64,000 nucleotides of DNA, from NCBI GenBank assembly GCA_012064385.1, contig QRDG01000820.1, positions 1 to 64,000 of the forward strand, in the 5' to 3' direction. This document shows positions 1 to 11,080 of this stretch, piece after piece; position 1 is the first letter of the stretch, and every line of letters begins with the position of its first letter. A program made the translations under genes and the position numbers. Source of the stretch: Puccinellia tenuiflora (lineage: Eukaryota > Streptophyta > Magnoliopsida > Poales > Poaceae). The notes below the pieces were generated by a model, which was not told the DNA's origin, did no database searches, and was given only the letters and a program-made list of their open reading frames with translations.

Positions 1-950
1 AAAGAGCATATGTAAATAGTAAAAGTTTCATCAAAAGTGATAATTAAACCATTGTTTTACCCTTAGTGCAACCCATCACCCCCTTACACATTTCTGTCAC
101 TCGAGCGCATAGTAAAGTGAGGCTAGAACCCACTATCGAACACCCCCTCCCTCTTAGAGATTTACATAAATTTAGCCAGAGTGTACACATAAATCGAAGA
201 GCATGTAGAAACGTAATTTTTTTAACATGATAACAATAGCTCATCATATAAATAACATGCACAATCAGATCATAACATCACAATTTATCATATTCCAGCA
301 AACACAATAGCTAATAGCAATTACATCATATGGATCTCGATCATGTTAGGCAGCTCACGAGACCTTTGTATTGAAGAACATGGAGGACAAATAACCATCT
401 AGCCACTGCTATGGATCCGTATCCAAATATGAACTGCTCACACATCATCATGGAGGCGGGTGATGGTGTAGATGTCTTCGGCGATGATTCCCCCTGCAGT
501 AGGTACCGGAAGAAGCTCTAGATTAAATTCCGTGACGACATCGGCCTTGTATCGAAACTAGGTAAAATAATCTCCGTCTCGTGGGTTTTAGACTGAGGGG
601 CTCTTCATAGGCGAAGAGGCGATGCAAGGCGGTGAACGAGGCGGCCACACGGGTGGGCTCGCGCCCCAGCCCTTGGCTACGACCTCGGGTCGCATGCCCT
701 TATGGTGGCCCCTAGTGACCCTTCAGCTTCCCATACCCGTCTCGAAAAGTTATCCGTCCTTGTATTTTTTCCTGATTGTTTCTACGATATTTTTTGGGGA
801 TAAACTACTATACCAAAAATATGTAGAAAACAACAACTCGCACTTGGCACTTGGTTAATATGTTTAGTCTAGTAAAATGGTTATAAATGATGTAAACCAT
901 GATAAAAACATGTAATGAACAATAAAATTTATAGATACGGATCAATAACC
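1..950 (-). mobile_element. Antisense gypsy LTR fragment, truncated by window start
   Basis: Read on the minus strand, this stretch follows the same order of motifs as the LTR at 57058-58640: a start resembling TGATCCGTATCTATAAATTT near 945-925, then an accepted-looking ACTAGACTAAACATATTAACCAAGTGCCAAGTG block, a GC-rich part around 620-720, and a later part with GATCATGTTAGG (plus-strand 341) and TAATAGCAATTACATC. It is clearly diverged from the 57-kb copy. No internal coding region is in view. Inference: an old LTR, solo or truncated, of the same gypsy family. The small reading frames in it are not genes. Confidence 0.5.
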
Positions 951-1418
951 TGACTTTGTTGATGTAACCAGGAAGTTTTCGTGTACGTGCCTCTAAGGAC
1001 TAGCGTCCTAGGCCAAAGTCATCGCTATTGAACCCTTGAACCAATCTGAATCCCTGACATCAAACCTGCAACATACGTTGACACAACGGGATCCACCACT
1101 CTAAAGGAGTAACGACCAGATGATTTCTCACGCTCCTCAATGCCACCAACGAGATCGCCGCTGCCAACGAGGTGGACGAGGAGACGGGAAAACCTTATTC
1201 TTGTTCTGCACAATACCGCGATAGCCAGCATAACGCCGTCGTGAGTTGATCAAACCCTAAGTTTAGAGACCTGAGTCTAGGTCCCCACCCTCCTTGACGG
1301 TGGAGCGACACGCAGAGGGCATGGGACCCGACGAGATGGAGTATGGGCGGTGGGTAGTGTTTTTTTTCGTTTGCGTACCATGTTAGAAAGACTTTACCAT
1401 CGCATCAATATCAATTAA
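951..1418. other. Intergenic stretch, nothing recognised
   Basis: No gene, RNA or terminal repeat is recognisable here. A minus-strand frame of 68 codons at 1025-1231 has no family resemblance I can name and is probably chance. A run of nine T at about 1360 is the only low-complexity feature. Confidence 0.4.
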
Positions 1419-1618
1419 GGCCTAGTCTTTTTTACCAGCTTAAAAAATAATCTGCCCCCCACCCAGCTTACCCTATAAGCCATCCGGCTTATTACTCAAA
1501 ACTTTTGAACTAGTCATCCTCTAACTAAACTATAAGCTCCAAATAATAAGCTGCATGGCTTATAGAATAAGCCGGGGAGGGGGCAATTTATTTCTTAAGC
1601 TGGCAAAAGAACTAGGGC
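1419..1618. mobile_element. Tourist/Harbinger-type MITE, 200 bp
   Basis: The two ends are inverted repeats: the left end reads GGCCTAGTCTTTTTTACCAG and continues CTTAAAAAATAA, and the reverse complement of the right end reads GCCCTAGTTCTTTTGCCAGC and continues TTAAGAAATAA. A TAA trinucleotide flanks both sides (1416-1418 and 1619-1621), which is the usual PIF/Harbinger target duplication. No coding capacity. It abuts the left end of the large Harbinger element, so the right TAA is also that element's flank. Confidence 0.6.
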
Positions 1619-1749
1619 TAAGGCCAACTCCAACGCACCGACCCATTTGGGTCCGTTTCTGTCCAGTTTCGATCCGTATGGGTAAATCCACGTCCCAACA
1701 CGCGTACGCAAATGGACCGTCGTCCGTTTTTTCATCCGTTCGACCCAAA

Positions 1750-3532
1750 TGTTGGGAATATCCCTAGAGCCAATAATAAAATGGTTTATTAGCATATTCA
1801 TGTTTATGATAATAGTTTTATCCATGCTATAATTGTATTAATTAGAAACATAATACATGTGTGGAATATAAATAAACAGGTGTCCTAGTAGCCTCTACCG
1901 GACTAGTTTGTTAGTCAAAAGATGGTTAGATTTTCCTAACCATGGACTTGTTACAGTCCTTGATAACGGAGTCAATCATTGGGAGAATGATGTGATGGAC
2001 AAGACCCAATAATAAAGAGTTACAATTGATCGTGTCACACAGTTTCATTGTCAACATTTTTAGTATATGCCAAGTATAGTTTCCTTAGACCATGAGATTA
2101 TGTCACTCCCATTTACCGGAGGATTACTTTGGGGAGATCAAACATCGCTTCATGACTGGGTGATTATAAAGATGGCTTTCAGGTATCTCCGATGGTAAGT
2201 TGTTGAGTGGCATGTATCAAGAGTGGGATTTGTCCCTCCATGTGACAGAGAAGATATCTCCAGACCTTCTCAGTAGTATAGCATCATAAAGTTTGCAAAC
2301 ATGTGATTAAGTGTAATCACGGAGATCCTATATTATGGTCGAGTAAAGAGAACTTGCCGGGTAATGAGATTTAACTAAATATGGGGATATCGACGATCAA
2401 ATCTCGGGCAAGTAAAATATCGTGAGACAAAGGGAATCGTATACGAGATTAAATGATCTCCAACATCATGGTTCAACTGATAGAGATCTTCGTTGCATAT
2501 GTAGGAGTCAATATGGTCATCCTGGTCCCGCTATTGCTTATTGATCGGATCATGTCTACATGTTCTCAAACCTGTAGGGTCACACCTTAACGCTCCAATG
2601 TAGCTAGGGTTAGCGATGCGATAATTGATGGTATTAACGAATATTGATTTGGAGTCTCGGATGAGATCCTAGACGTCACGAAAAGATCTAGAAGAGTCCG
2701 GAGAATAAGATTCATATAAGAAAAGTGGTTTTCAGAGGGTGTCGAAAAGTTCCGGAATTCTCTGGAAGGGTTCTGGAATTTACTGGAAGGTTCTAGAAGG
2801 GTCTAGAAGTGGGGCCACCTAGGTGTGGAGAAACATGGGCCAAAGTGGTGGTGCAGCAGCCCTACTGGGCTGGCCGCACCATGGCAGGCTGGCAGCCCAC
2901 TTGGCCCAGCCGGCCAACATATGGAAATAGGGAAGTGGAGCCTAGTCCATCTAGGACTCGGCTTGCTTGGGGGCCAAGGCACCCAAGGGCAGCCGGCCCT
3001 AGATGGGGCGCCCCGGCCCTTTCCCTAGCCGCCACCTATATAAGCTGGGGTGCGGCCAAGGGAGAGGCTCTCGAAGCCCTGGCCGCCGGCCTCCCCTATG
3101 CCCTAGCCGCACCCTTCTCCTCCTCCTCTCTCCCTCTTGATTGGCTTGGCGAAGCCCTGCTCGCGGAGAACTCCACCTCAAACACCACCACACTGTCGTG
3201 CTGTTGAGATCCATCTAGCCACTCCACCCTTGCTTGCGGGATCAAGAAGGATGAGTCTACATCGAGCCGTACGTGTGGATACCATGGAGGTGCTGCTCGT
3301 GCGGCGCTTCATCGGATTGGATCGCGTGGATAATACATCTCCTCGCGACTAGACGAGTCTAGTTGTGGGATCGACCTAGCCAACCCCTACAACTGACAAA
3401 ACGTTTGCTCGATCTTCGAGGGTAAGAGATTGGATCTCCACTTCGCTACTTGCATCTAATAGATCTAGATCGTGGGGTTTCTTCCGCTTGCTACGTAGGA
3501 ATTTTTTTGTTCTCTATGCAACGACCCCTTCA
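1750..3532 (+). repeat. 5' LTR of copia relic
   Basis: Length 1783 bp, bounded TG...CA. It shares the start, TATA region and CGACCCCTTCA end with the LTRs at 34567 and 41156, but differs in its GC-rich central part, so it represents a different subfamily of the same group. Confidence 0.85.
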
Positions 3533-3543
3533 GTGGTATCAGA
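3533..3543 (+). other. Primer-binding-site remnant of copia relic
   Basis: GTGGTATCAGA matches the start of the copia primer site (TGGTATCAGAGC, complementary to initiator-Met tRNA), and then breaks into LTR sequence. The junction shares AGA between the primer site and the LTR position at about 1984. Confidence 0.8.
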
Positions 3544-5087
3544 ATGATGTGATGGACAAGACCCAATAATAAAGAGTTGCAATTGATCGTGTCACATAGT
3601 TGATCTGCCAACGCTTTAGTATATGCCAAGTATAGTTTCCTTAGACCATGAGATTATGTCACTCCCGGTTTACCGGAGGATTACTTTGGGGACATCAAAC
3701 GTCGCTCATGACTGGGTGATTATAAAGATGGCTTTCAGGTATCTCCGATGGTAAGTTGTTGAGTGACATGTATCAAGAGTGGGATTTGTCCCTCCATGTG
3801 ACCGTAGAAGATATCTCCAGGCCTCTCGTGTATTAGCATCATAAAGTTTGCAAACACGTGATTAAGTGGTAATCACGGAGATCCTATATTATGTTCGAGT
3901 AAAGAGAACTTGCCGGGTAACGAGATTAACTAAATATGGGGATATCGATGATCAAATCTCGGGCAAGTAAAATATCGTGAGACAAAGGGAATCGTATATG
4001 AGATTAATTGAATCTCTGGCATCGTGGTTCAACTGATTGAGATCTTCGTTGAATATGTAGGAGTCAATATGGTCATCCTGGTCCCGCTATTGCTTATTGA
4101 TCGGATCATGTCTACATGTTCTCGAACCCGTAGGGTCACACACTTAACGCTCCGATGTAGCTAGGATTAGTTATGAGATAATTGATGGTAAGAACGAGTA
4201 TTAATTCGGAGTCTCGGATGAGATCCTAGACGTCACGAGGAGATCCAGAAGAGTCCGAAGAAATATGAGTCATATAAGGAAAGTGGTTTCCGGAGGTGTC
4301 GGAAAAGTTCCGGAATTTTCTGGAAGGGTTCCGGAATTTTCTGGAAGGTTCTAGAAGGGTCTAGATGTGGGGCCCACCTGGTTGTGGACCACATGGGCCA
4401 AAGTGGTGGTGCAGCAGCCCTACTGGGCTGGCCGCACCATGGCAGGCTGGCAGCCCACTTGGCCCAGCCGGCCAACATATGGAAATAGGGAAGTGGAGGC
4501 CTAGTCCATCTAGGACTCGGCTTGCTTGGGGGTCAAGGCACCCAAGGGCAGCCGGCCCTAGATGGGGCGCCCCAGTCCTTGCCCTAGCCGCCACCTATAT
4601 AAGGTGGGGTGTGGCCAAGGGAGAGGCTCTCGAAGCCCTGGCCGCCGACCTCCCCTATGCCCTAGCCGCACCCTTCTCCTCCTCTCTCCCACTTGCTTGG
4701 CTTGGCGAAGCCCTGCTCGCGGAGAACTCCACCATCAACACCACCACACCGTAGTGCTGCTGAGATCCATCTAGCCACTCCACCCTTGCTTGTGGGATCA
4801 AGAAGGACGAGTCTACATCGAGCCGTACGTGTGGATACCGCGGAGGTGCTGCTCGTGCGACGCTTCATCGGATTGGATCGCCTGGATAATACATCTCCTC
4901 GTGACTAGACGCGTCTAGTTGCGGGGATCGACTAGCCAACCCCTGCACCGACAAAACGTTTGCTCGATCTTCGAGGGTAAGAGATTGGATCTCCAATTCG
5001 CTACTTGCATCTAATAGATCTAGATCATGGGGTTTCTTCCGCTTGTTACGTAGATTTTTTTTTGTTTTCTATGCAACGACCCCTTCA
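3544..5087 (+). repeat. 5'-truncated 3' LTR of copia relic
   Basis: Aligns by eye with 1986-3532 of the first LTR with scattered substitutions, and has an identical-type end CCCCTTCA. It lacks the first 230 or so bases of the LTR. Confidence 0.85.
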
Positions 5088-5182
5088 CAAATCCGGCCCA
5101 AATTTGAGCCGGGTTTGCGTCGGCACGGACGCGTCTGGATGCCACGCGGAGTCCCCCCCCATTTCCCCTGGCCCGCCCAGCA

Positions 5183-6257
5183 ATGAGACACACTCTTTTT
5201 CTTGCACTACCATCTCGCCCGCCCCCCAGTCCCGCGCCATTGCTCGTCGCCACCACCACCACCTCCCACACCCCGCCACCACCTCCCGCTCTCACCGTCC
5301 CCGCCGCCGTCCCCGTGCCAGCCGTCCCTGCCGCCACCTCCCGCTTCCACCGCCTCCCGCCGGCGCGGACTTGGACCCGCCCGCCACCACCAGGACCGAC
5401 ACCGCCGCCAAGGTGTTCGGCCGTTGTCCCCAAGGTATGCACCTCCGTGGATAGCGTGGACGAGTACTTCTACAATAATGTGTTGTGTTCTTCGTTCTCC
5501 TCGGACTCATCCGAAGATGAGGCCAATGTTTTGGTCGTAACTCTTCTCGTGAATGACCATCTTGCAAGGCAAGAACCAATGTACAGGGGCTCATTGCCCG
5601 GCCGTGCACCGACGTTGGATCGGAACAGAGAAAGGGGCCATGTCCAACTCTTCAAAGATTACTTTGATAGAGATCCAACATTTCCACCCAAACTTTTCCG
5701 CCGCCGCTTCCTTATGGCCAAGCATGTGTTCCATCGCATTCGGATCGGAGTGATGGAGCATTATGAGTAATTCAAATGCAAGCGGGACGCTCTTGGTAAG
5801 CTAGGATTCTACTCTTATGAAAATGCACCGCCGCTATTCAGATGCTTGCATATGGAGTTGTCGGCGATCTTGTTGCCGAGTACATGCGCATGGAGAGAGT
5901 CGACATGCCTAGAGTCCATGTATAAGTTTTGTAGAGCGGTGATTGCGGTCTTTGGCCGTGAGTATACTAGAGAGCCAACTAGTGAAGATACTGCTCGGAT
6001 TTTGGCGATCAATGAGAGTAGAGGGTTCCCTGGTATGCTTGGCAGCATAGATTGCATGCATTGGGAGTGGAAGAACTGCCCATTTGCTTGGCAGGGGCAA
6101 TATAAGGGACATGTTAGCGAGTGCACGGTCATACTAGAGGCTGTGGCTACACACGATTGCTGGATTTGGCACTCCTTCTTCGGCATGGCCGGTTCTCACA
6201 ATGACATCAATGTGCTTCAGCGCTCTCAGGTGTTCTCTAGACTTTCAGAGGGCAATG
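5183..6257 (+). pseudogene. Harbinger transposase, 5' part (interrupted)
   Basis: This is the N-terminal two thirds of a DDE nuclease of the plant PIF/Harbinger type. Recognisable blocks in order are LARQEPMYRGSLPGR, a GHVQLFKDYF segment, KHVFHRIR, FKCKRDALGKLGF, LGSIDCMHWEWKNCP (first catalytic Asp in IDCMHW) and GMAGSHNDINVLQRS (second catalytic Asp). A TAA stop at 5768 interrupts the frame, and frame changes between 5770 and 5925 break the region that would link the two long blocks. The gypsy element enters at 6258, just after SEGN, before the third catalytic residue. The proline-rich beginning at 5183 is a poor match to the family and the true start is uncertain. Confidence 0.8.
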
Positions 6258-7298
6258 TGTCGGCACAGTGGAAACCAGGGTACCACGGGCCGGCCTGCCA
6301 GGGCCCACAATGTTCTTCAGAAGATTTCGCTAAGGACCAGGCTCTCCAAGCCTGGCGAGCCTCACGAGGGTTTTTCCTCGCGAGGGACCTCTCCTCCTCG
6401 GCGAGGGACCACCTCTCCTCGAAAGGACATCTCGGATGCTACCTGCAAATTCTGCTAAGGACCAAGCCGAAGGCTCGGCGAGGCCTCCTGCCTCGCGGGG
6501 TTCCTTCCTCACGAAGCTAGCTCTGCCTCCGGGGCAGGGCGCACATGGGCTCTGGACCCACCGTAGAGTCACGGGCGCGCCAGCGCACGGTGACGGCAGC
6601 GCCGCAGTTGCCGTTCTTATGTATAAAGCAGTCAACAACGCTGCGCCAAGCAAAGGAGCTCCAAGGATTGCCACTTTGGTGATAAGGGGACCGTCTGCAG
6701 CTACACTCCAAGGGTGACGTCACCGTGGGGCACATCCCACCTCAGCGGCGCCAGCCCACCGTCCTGGTTGGACGGTGGCTTTTCCAGCTTTGGTGACACC
6801 GCCCCCTGCCATGGACTGCGTCCATGGACTCCACCTTTATCGTGCACCTGTCCTCCTCCTTCGTCACCATGTGGTAACCCTTCCCGCCAAGATATTTGGG
6901 GGAAGAGGTCCGAGACACCTATAAAAGGAGGGGGAGCACGTTCGGGCAAAGGGTTCAATCTTTGTTCAACCCTAGTTGAGAGCTAGCTAGTTCTTCTCCG
7001 GTTGGAAGTTCAGAGTTCTAGGGTTAGCCATTGTTAGCCACCTCGAGCTCGCCAATCTCTCTCTGTACTGAAACCTCTCCAAGCAAGAGCAATACATCCG
7101 AAGCAGGACGTAGGGGTTTTACCTCTCCCAGAGGGCCCTGAACCTGGGTAATACCGTGCGTTCATCTCTGCAGTGCTGTCCCACAGCGAGCTCGACGAGC
7201 ACCGTCGCCGAGGCACGTTGAGGGTTGTTTGATTCCGTGTTCAGCCCCTTACTCGATCCTTGTGAGACACACCCAGTTCCTGGGACAGTTCTCCGACA
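6258..7298 (+). repeat. 5' LTR of gypsy element
   Basis: 1041 bp, TGTCGGCACAGTGG to TTCTCCGACA. A TATA box (CTATAAAAG, 6919-6927) marks the promoter. By eye it has about 25-30 substitutions relative to the 3' LTR and lacks a 17-bp stretch of the GAGGGTTTTTCCTCG repeat, giving a rough divergence near 2.5-3%. Confidence 0.9.
6919..6927 (+). promoter_or_regulatory. TATA box in gypsy 5' LTR
   Basis: CTATAAAAG in an otherwise GC-rich LTR, about 380 bp before the LTR end, the expected position for a U3/R boundary. The same box lies at 18260-18268 in the 3' LTR. Confidence 0.6.
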
Positions 7299-7299
7299 T

Positions 7300-7318
7300 T
7301 TGGCGCGCCAGGTAGGGG
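7300..7318 (+). other. Primer-binding site of gypsy element
   Basis: TGGCGCGCCAGGTAGGGGG starts two bases after the 5' LTR, in the standard place. I could not assign the tRNA from memory. Confidence 0.7.
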
Positions 7319-7349
7319 GCTGAGGCGCATCTTCAATCTCGACACAGCC

Positions 7350-9165
7350 ATGGCCGGCATCTCTCGCGCCGAACGTCTCACTCGCCGGACGGCCAGCGCC
7401 GCCACCGCTCCCGCTGGCAACCCGCGCGGCCGCCCGCGCGGAAGTGCTGCTCCGGAGTGCCACGTCGACCCCGAGCCCCGCGTCAAGCACCCGGAGGACG
7501 AAGAAAACGACCACGCCGAGGACGACCTTGGCGAAGAGGAGGCTTCCTCCCTGCACCCATTGCGGGACCGTGCTGCCTCCTCGCTGGGCCGCCCTGCGCC
7601 CAGCCCGGCAACTGCGCTCCTCATGGCGCAGGAGCTGCTGCAATACCGTCCCACGCTGGAGGCTCAAGAAGCCTGGCTCAACCGCCTCTCCGAGCTCATC
7701 GGCGCCGCTCGCGTCGCCGCTCCCGCACCGTCTCGTTCGCTGGTTCTCTCTGCACGCGCAGGGGACGTGGCGCACGGTGCGCCGCATGCACCTCCTCGTC
7801 ATCCCGCGCCCGCTCCAGCTCCAACAGATCCACCGCAGCCTGCTCCAGTCGGGGCTCCTCCTCACGACAACCGCGCTGCGTCGCACGCGTCGTCGCCGCA
7901 TGACTGCCAAATCGTGCAGCGAGCCCCGGAGGACGCACGCATGAGCATCGAGCGACAGCAGGATCGCCACCACCGCGCCGTCCAGGACGTCGCCACCGTG
8001 GGGCGCCACCTCCGCACCACCCTCGCCAACGGCCCAGTTACCTACGGCACGACGGCCGCATTCACTCGCAGCCTCCGTCGCATCGTCTGGCCGGTCAAGT
8101 TCAGGCCGGATCTTCCTCCGCGCTACGACGGCAAGAATAACCCCGTGGAGTTTATGTAGCTCTACACCTTGGCCATCCAGGCCGCAGGGGGCGACGACAA
8201 ATTCATGGCGAACTGGTGCCCCATGGCCCTCAAGGACTCCGCGTCCTCGTGGCTCACGAACCTCCCCGCCGAGTCCATCAACACCTGGGAGGACCTCTGC
8301 CGGTACTTCGTCGCCAACTTCAAGGGCACGTACGAGCGCGGCCTCACGTACAACGACCTCCGCGGCGTACGCCAGAAGCCTGGCGAGACCCTCCGCAAGT
8401 ACATCCAGCGCTTCAGCCAGGTGCGCAACAAGATCCCCAACACCACCGACGCGCAGGTCATTTCGGCCTTCCAGGCTGGAGTCAGGGATGTGCGGATGCT
8501 CGAGAAGCTGGGCATCCACGACAACATCACCACCGTCGTCAAGCTCTTCGACTTGGCGGACAAGTGCGTCAAGGCTGAGGAGGGCCGCTTGTTCGTCAAG
8601 AACGAGCCAGGGGACCCCGCCGAGGGGTCCAAGAAGAAGAAGAAATCCACCGAGAAGCGCAAGACCACTGCGGTCCTCGCGGCTGAGCCTGACGCCAAGT
8701 AGCCTCGCGCTGCCGCTCCAGCTGCGGACCCCGAGAAGAAAGATGACCGCCCCTTCTGCATCTACCACAACAGGCATTCCCATGCCACCGAGGACTGCTA
8801 CGACCTCAAGAGGCTTCGCGAGGCTCGCGAGGCTAACGAGCGGCAGCGAGGTCGCGGCGGCCGCGGCGGCGGCCGCGGGGGGCGACGCTGGAACAACAAC
8901 AACTACTACGACGGCAACTACTAGCAGAACCCTCAAGCCAACGCTGCCCAGCCCGTGAACGACAACCTCCCTGCCGAGACTCCTGAGGGCTACCAGGTGC
9001 CTCGCGGGGCCGCTTGCATCCTCGGCGGGGCTCAGGCCCCCAGCTCCAACCGCCACTTTAAGCAACTCGCTCGCGAGGTCGCGGTAGCGCTTCCCGGGGT
9101 TGAGGCCTCCAGGCCCCTCAAGTGGTCCCAGTAGCCCATCACTTTCGACTCCAGCGACCACCCAA
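7350..9165 (+). pseudogene. Gypsy gag (nucleocapsid) region with four TAG stops
   Basis: From ATG 7350 the frame reads a basic, proline/alanine-rich N-terminus, then a Retrotrans_gag core (blocks MANWCPMALKDSASSWL, INTWEDLCRYFVANFKGTY, GETLRKYIQRFSQVRNKIP, AQVISAFQAGVRD) and a CCHC-like knuckle (CIYHNRHSHATEDC) followed by an RGG-rich basic stretch. The same frame holds from 7350 to about 9165 with four TAG codons at 8157, 8700, 8922 and 9132. At least the first three fit an ancestral CAG (Gln). The protein would be the particle-forming coat; this copy cannot make it without readthrough. Confidence 0.8.
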
Positions 9166-11080
9166 GTCCACTTCAACTGTTGGCACCATCCCGCTGGTCT
9201 GCACTCCCACCATCAACAACATTGCAGTCTCTAAGACGCTCATCGATGGGGGTGCAGGCCTCAACGTCATCTCTGTCGAGACTTTCGAGAAGCTGCAGGT
9301 GCCCTACGAGCGGATCATGCCCACCAGGCCCTTCTCAGGGGTGACAGAGGGCCTCACCACCCCTTTGGGGCAGGTGAGGCTCGCGGTCACTTTCGGCACT
9401 CAGGCCAACTACCGCACCGAGTTGATCGACTTCGACGTCGCGCACATCGGCCTGCCCTACTACGCCATCCTCGGCTACCCCACCCTCGCCAAGTTCATGG
9501 CGGTGACCCACCACGCCTACAACCTCGTCAAGCTCCCTGGCTCGGGTGGCACCATCGTCATCCGCGGCATGGTCTCAGACGCCCTGTACGCTGCGCAAGC
9601 GGCCTACAAGGCTGCCGCGGTGGCGTCACCCGCTGACGAGGATGAGAAACCCCTCCCGAGGCCCCCCGCAAAGAAGAAGCAGCTGTTCTCTCAGAAGAAG
9701 GCCGCGACAAAGCAAGTGCCTCTTGAGGCAAACGGCTTGGGGGCTAGCGTCACCATCGGTGCCAACTTGCCTCCCAAATAGGAAAGCGCGCTCGTCGCCT
9801 TCCTCAGGGCAAACTCTGACATGTTCGCATGGACACCGTCAGATATGTCCGGAGTACCACGGGAGGTGATCGAGCACCACTTAGCCGTGTGTCCAAACGC
9901 ACGCCCCGTGAAGCAAAAGGCGCGGCGCCAGGCGCCAGAGAAGCAAAATTTCATCGTCCAGGAAGTAGAAAAGCTGAAGAAAGCCAGTATCATCAAGGAA
10001 GTGGTCCATCCCACTTGGCTCGCCAATGGTGTGGTCGTACCACACCGGAGGAAGCCGCCTCGGCATCGACTTCACCGACCTCAACAAAGCCTGCCCCAAG
10101 GACCCCTATCCCCTCCCGAGGATCGACCAGATCATGGACTCCACCGATGGCTGCGCACTCCTCTGTTTTCTGGATGCCTTCTCAGGCTATCACCAGATCA
10201 AGATGGCGAAGGAGGACGAGGAGAAGACGGCATTTCTCACCCCTTGTGGTGTGTTTTGCTACGTCTGCATGCCCTTCGGCCTAAAAAACGCCGGCGCCAC
10301 TTTCCAGCGCCTCATGAGGATCGCCTTGGGGGCTCAAATGGGGAGGAATGCAGAGGCCTACGTCGATGACATCGTGGTCAAGACCGCGAAGAAGACACGC
10401 TCATCAAGGACCTCGAGGGGAGCTCATCGATCCAGTGCTTGCCAACCTGCGCAAGGTAAACATCAAGCTGAACCCCGCCAAGTGTGTCTTCGGGGTCCCT
10501 TCAGGCAAACTCCTCGGGTTCCTGGTGTCTCATCGTGGCATCGAAGCAAACCCCGACAAGATCAGAGCCATAGAAGAGATGCAGCCTCCTCGTCGCCTCA
10601 AGGACATGCAACGCTTAGCGGGATGTATGGCCAGCCTTGGTCGTTTCATCTCCAAGTTCGGCGAGAGGGCGCTGCCATTTTTCAAGATCATGAAGAGGTC
10701 CGGTCCTTTCAAGTGGACCCCTGAAGCAGCAAAGGCCTTTGAGGACCTGAAGAAATACCTAGCGAGCCCACCCATCATGGTTGCCCCACGCCCTCGTGAG
10801 CCTCTGAAGCTGTATCTTGCAGCCACTCCTCAGACGGCAAGCGCGGTCTTGGTGGCTGAAAGGGAAGAGCCAGTCCTTGCCAAGCAGAGCTCCGCCTCGC
10901 CAAGCCCAGAGCCCCTCGACAAGGAAGCAGCCTCGTCAAGCCTCCAGCCTCATGCCGAGCCTCCACAAGTGGGGCCAACTCGCCAGGCGAGCAGCAAGGA
11001 GGGAAGACCAGAAGCCTGGAGTGTTCGAGGAGAGACTCGCCAAGTCCTCGGTCAAGCAACCAGCGGTCAATGTGAGCATC
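9166..11080 (+). pseudogene. Gypsy protease and reverse transcriptase, frameshifted; RNase H not found
   Basis: After a one-base frame change near 9165 a retropepsin-like segment follows (TLIDGGAGLNVISVETF, catalytic Asp in LIDGG; ILGYPTLAKF). A TAG at 9779 precedes the reverse transcriptase: EVIEHHLAV, KQKARRQAPEK, IDFTDLNKACPKDPYPLPRI, FLDAFSGYHQI, TPCGVFCYVCMPFGLKNAGA, the catalytic box EAYVDDIVVK, then LNPAKCVFGV and GFLVSHRGIEANPDKI. Frames change near 10040 and 10405 and again near 11030. After the connection domain (ATPQTASAVLVAERE) the sequence jumps through a low-complexity Ser/Pro/Glu stretch to the integrase side; the usual RNase H block (DGS, family D-E-D-D) is absent, so it has been deleted or lost. 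Confidence 0.8.

Larger units (their letters stand above)
1750..5087 (+). mobile_element. BARE/Angela-type copia relic: full LTR, primer site, truncated LTR
   Basis: A full LTR runs from TGTTGGGAATATCCC (1750) to GACCCCTTCA (3532). It is followed by the copia initiator-Met primer site GTGGTATCAGA, and then directly by a second LTR copy that lacks its first 230 bases or so (starts ATGATGTGATGG at about 3544) and ends CCCCTTCA at 5087. All internal coding DNA is gone. The flanks CCAAA (1745-1749) and CAAAT (5088-5092) share CAAA, an imperfect target duplication. LTR TATA boxes (CTATATAAG) lie at about 3036 and 4595. The LTRs carry many small frames that are not genes. Confidence 0.85.

Noticed and set aside
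2809..4908. Small frames repeated in the two copia LTR copies
   Set aside because: They repeat at equivalent LTR positions and in the LTRs at 36022 and 42610, changing frame between copies; LTR sequence, not genes.
7119..9176. A 685-codon minus-strand frame opposite gypsy gag
   Set aside because: Its composition (Val/Leu/Gly/Arg-rich) is that of the shadow of a GC-rich coding strand. It overlaps gag exactly and contains no domain; the gag frame explains the open stretch.
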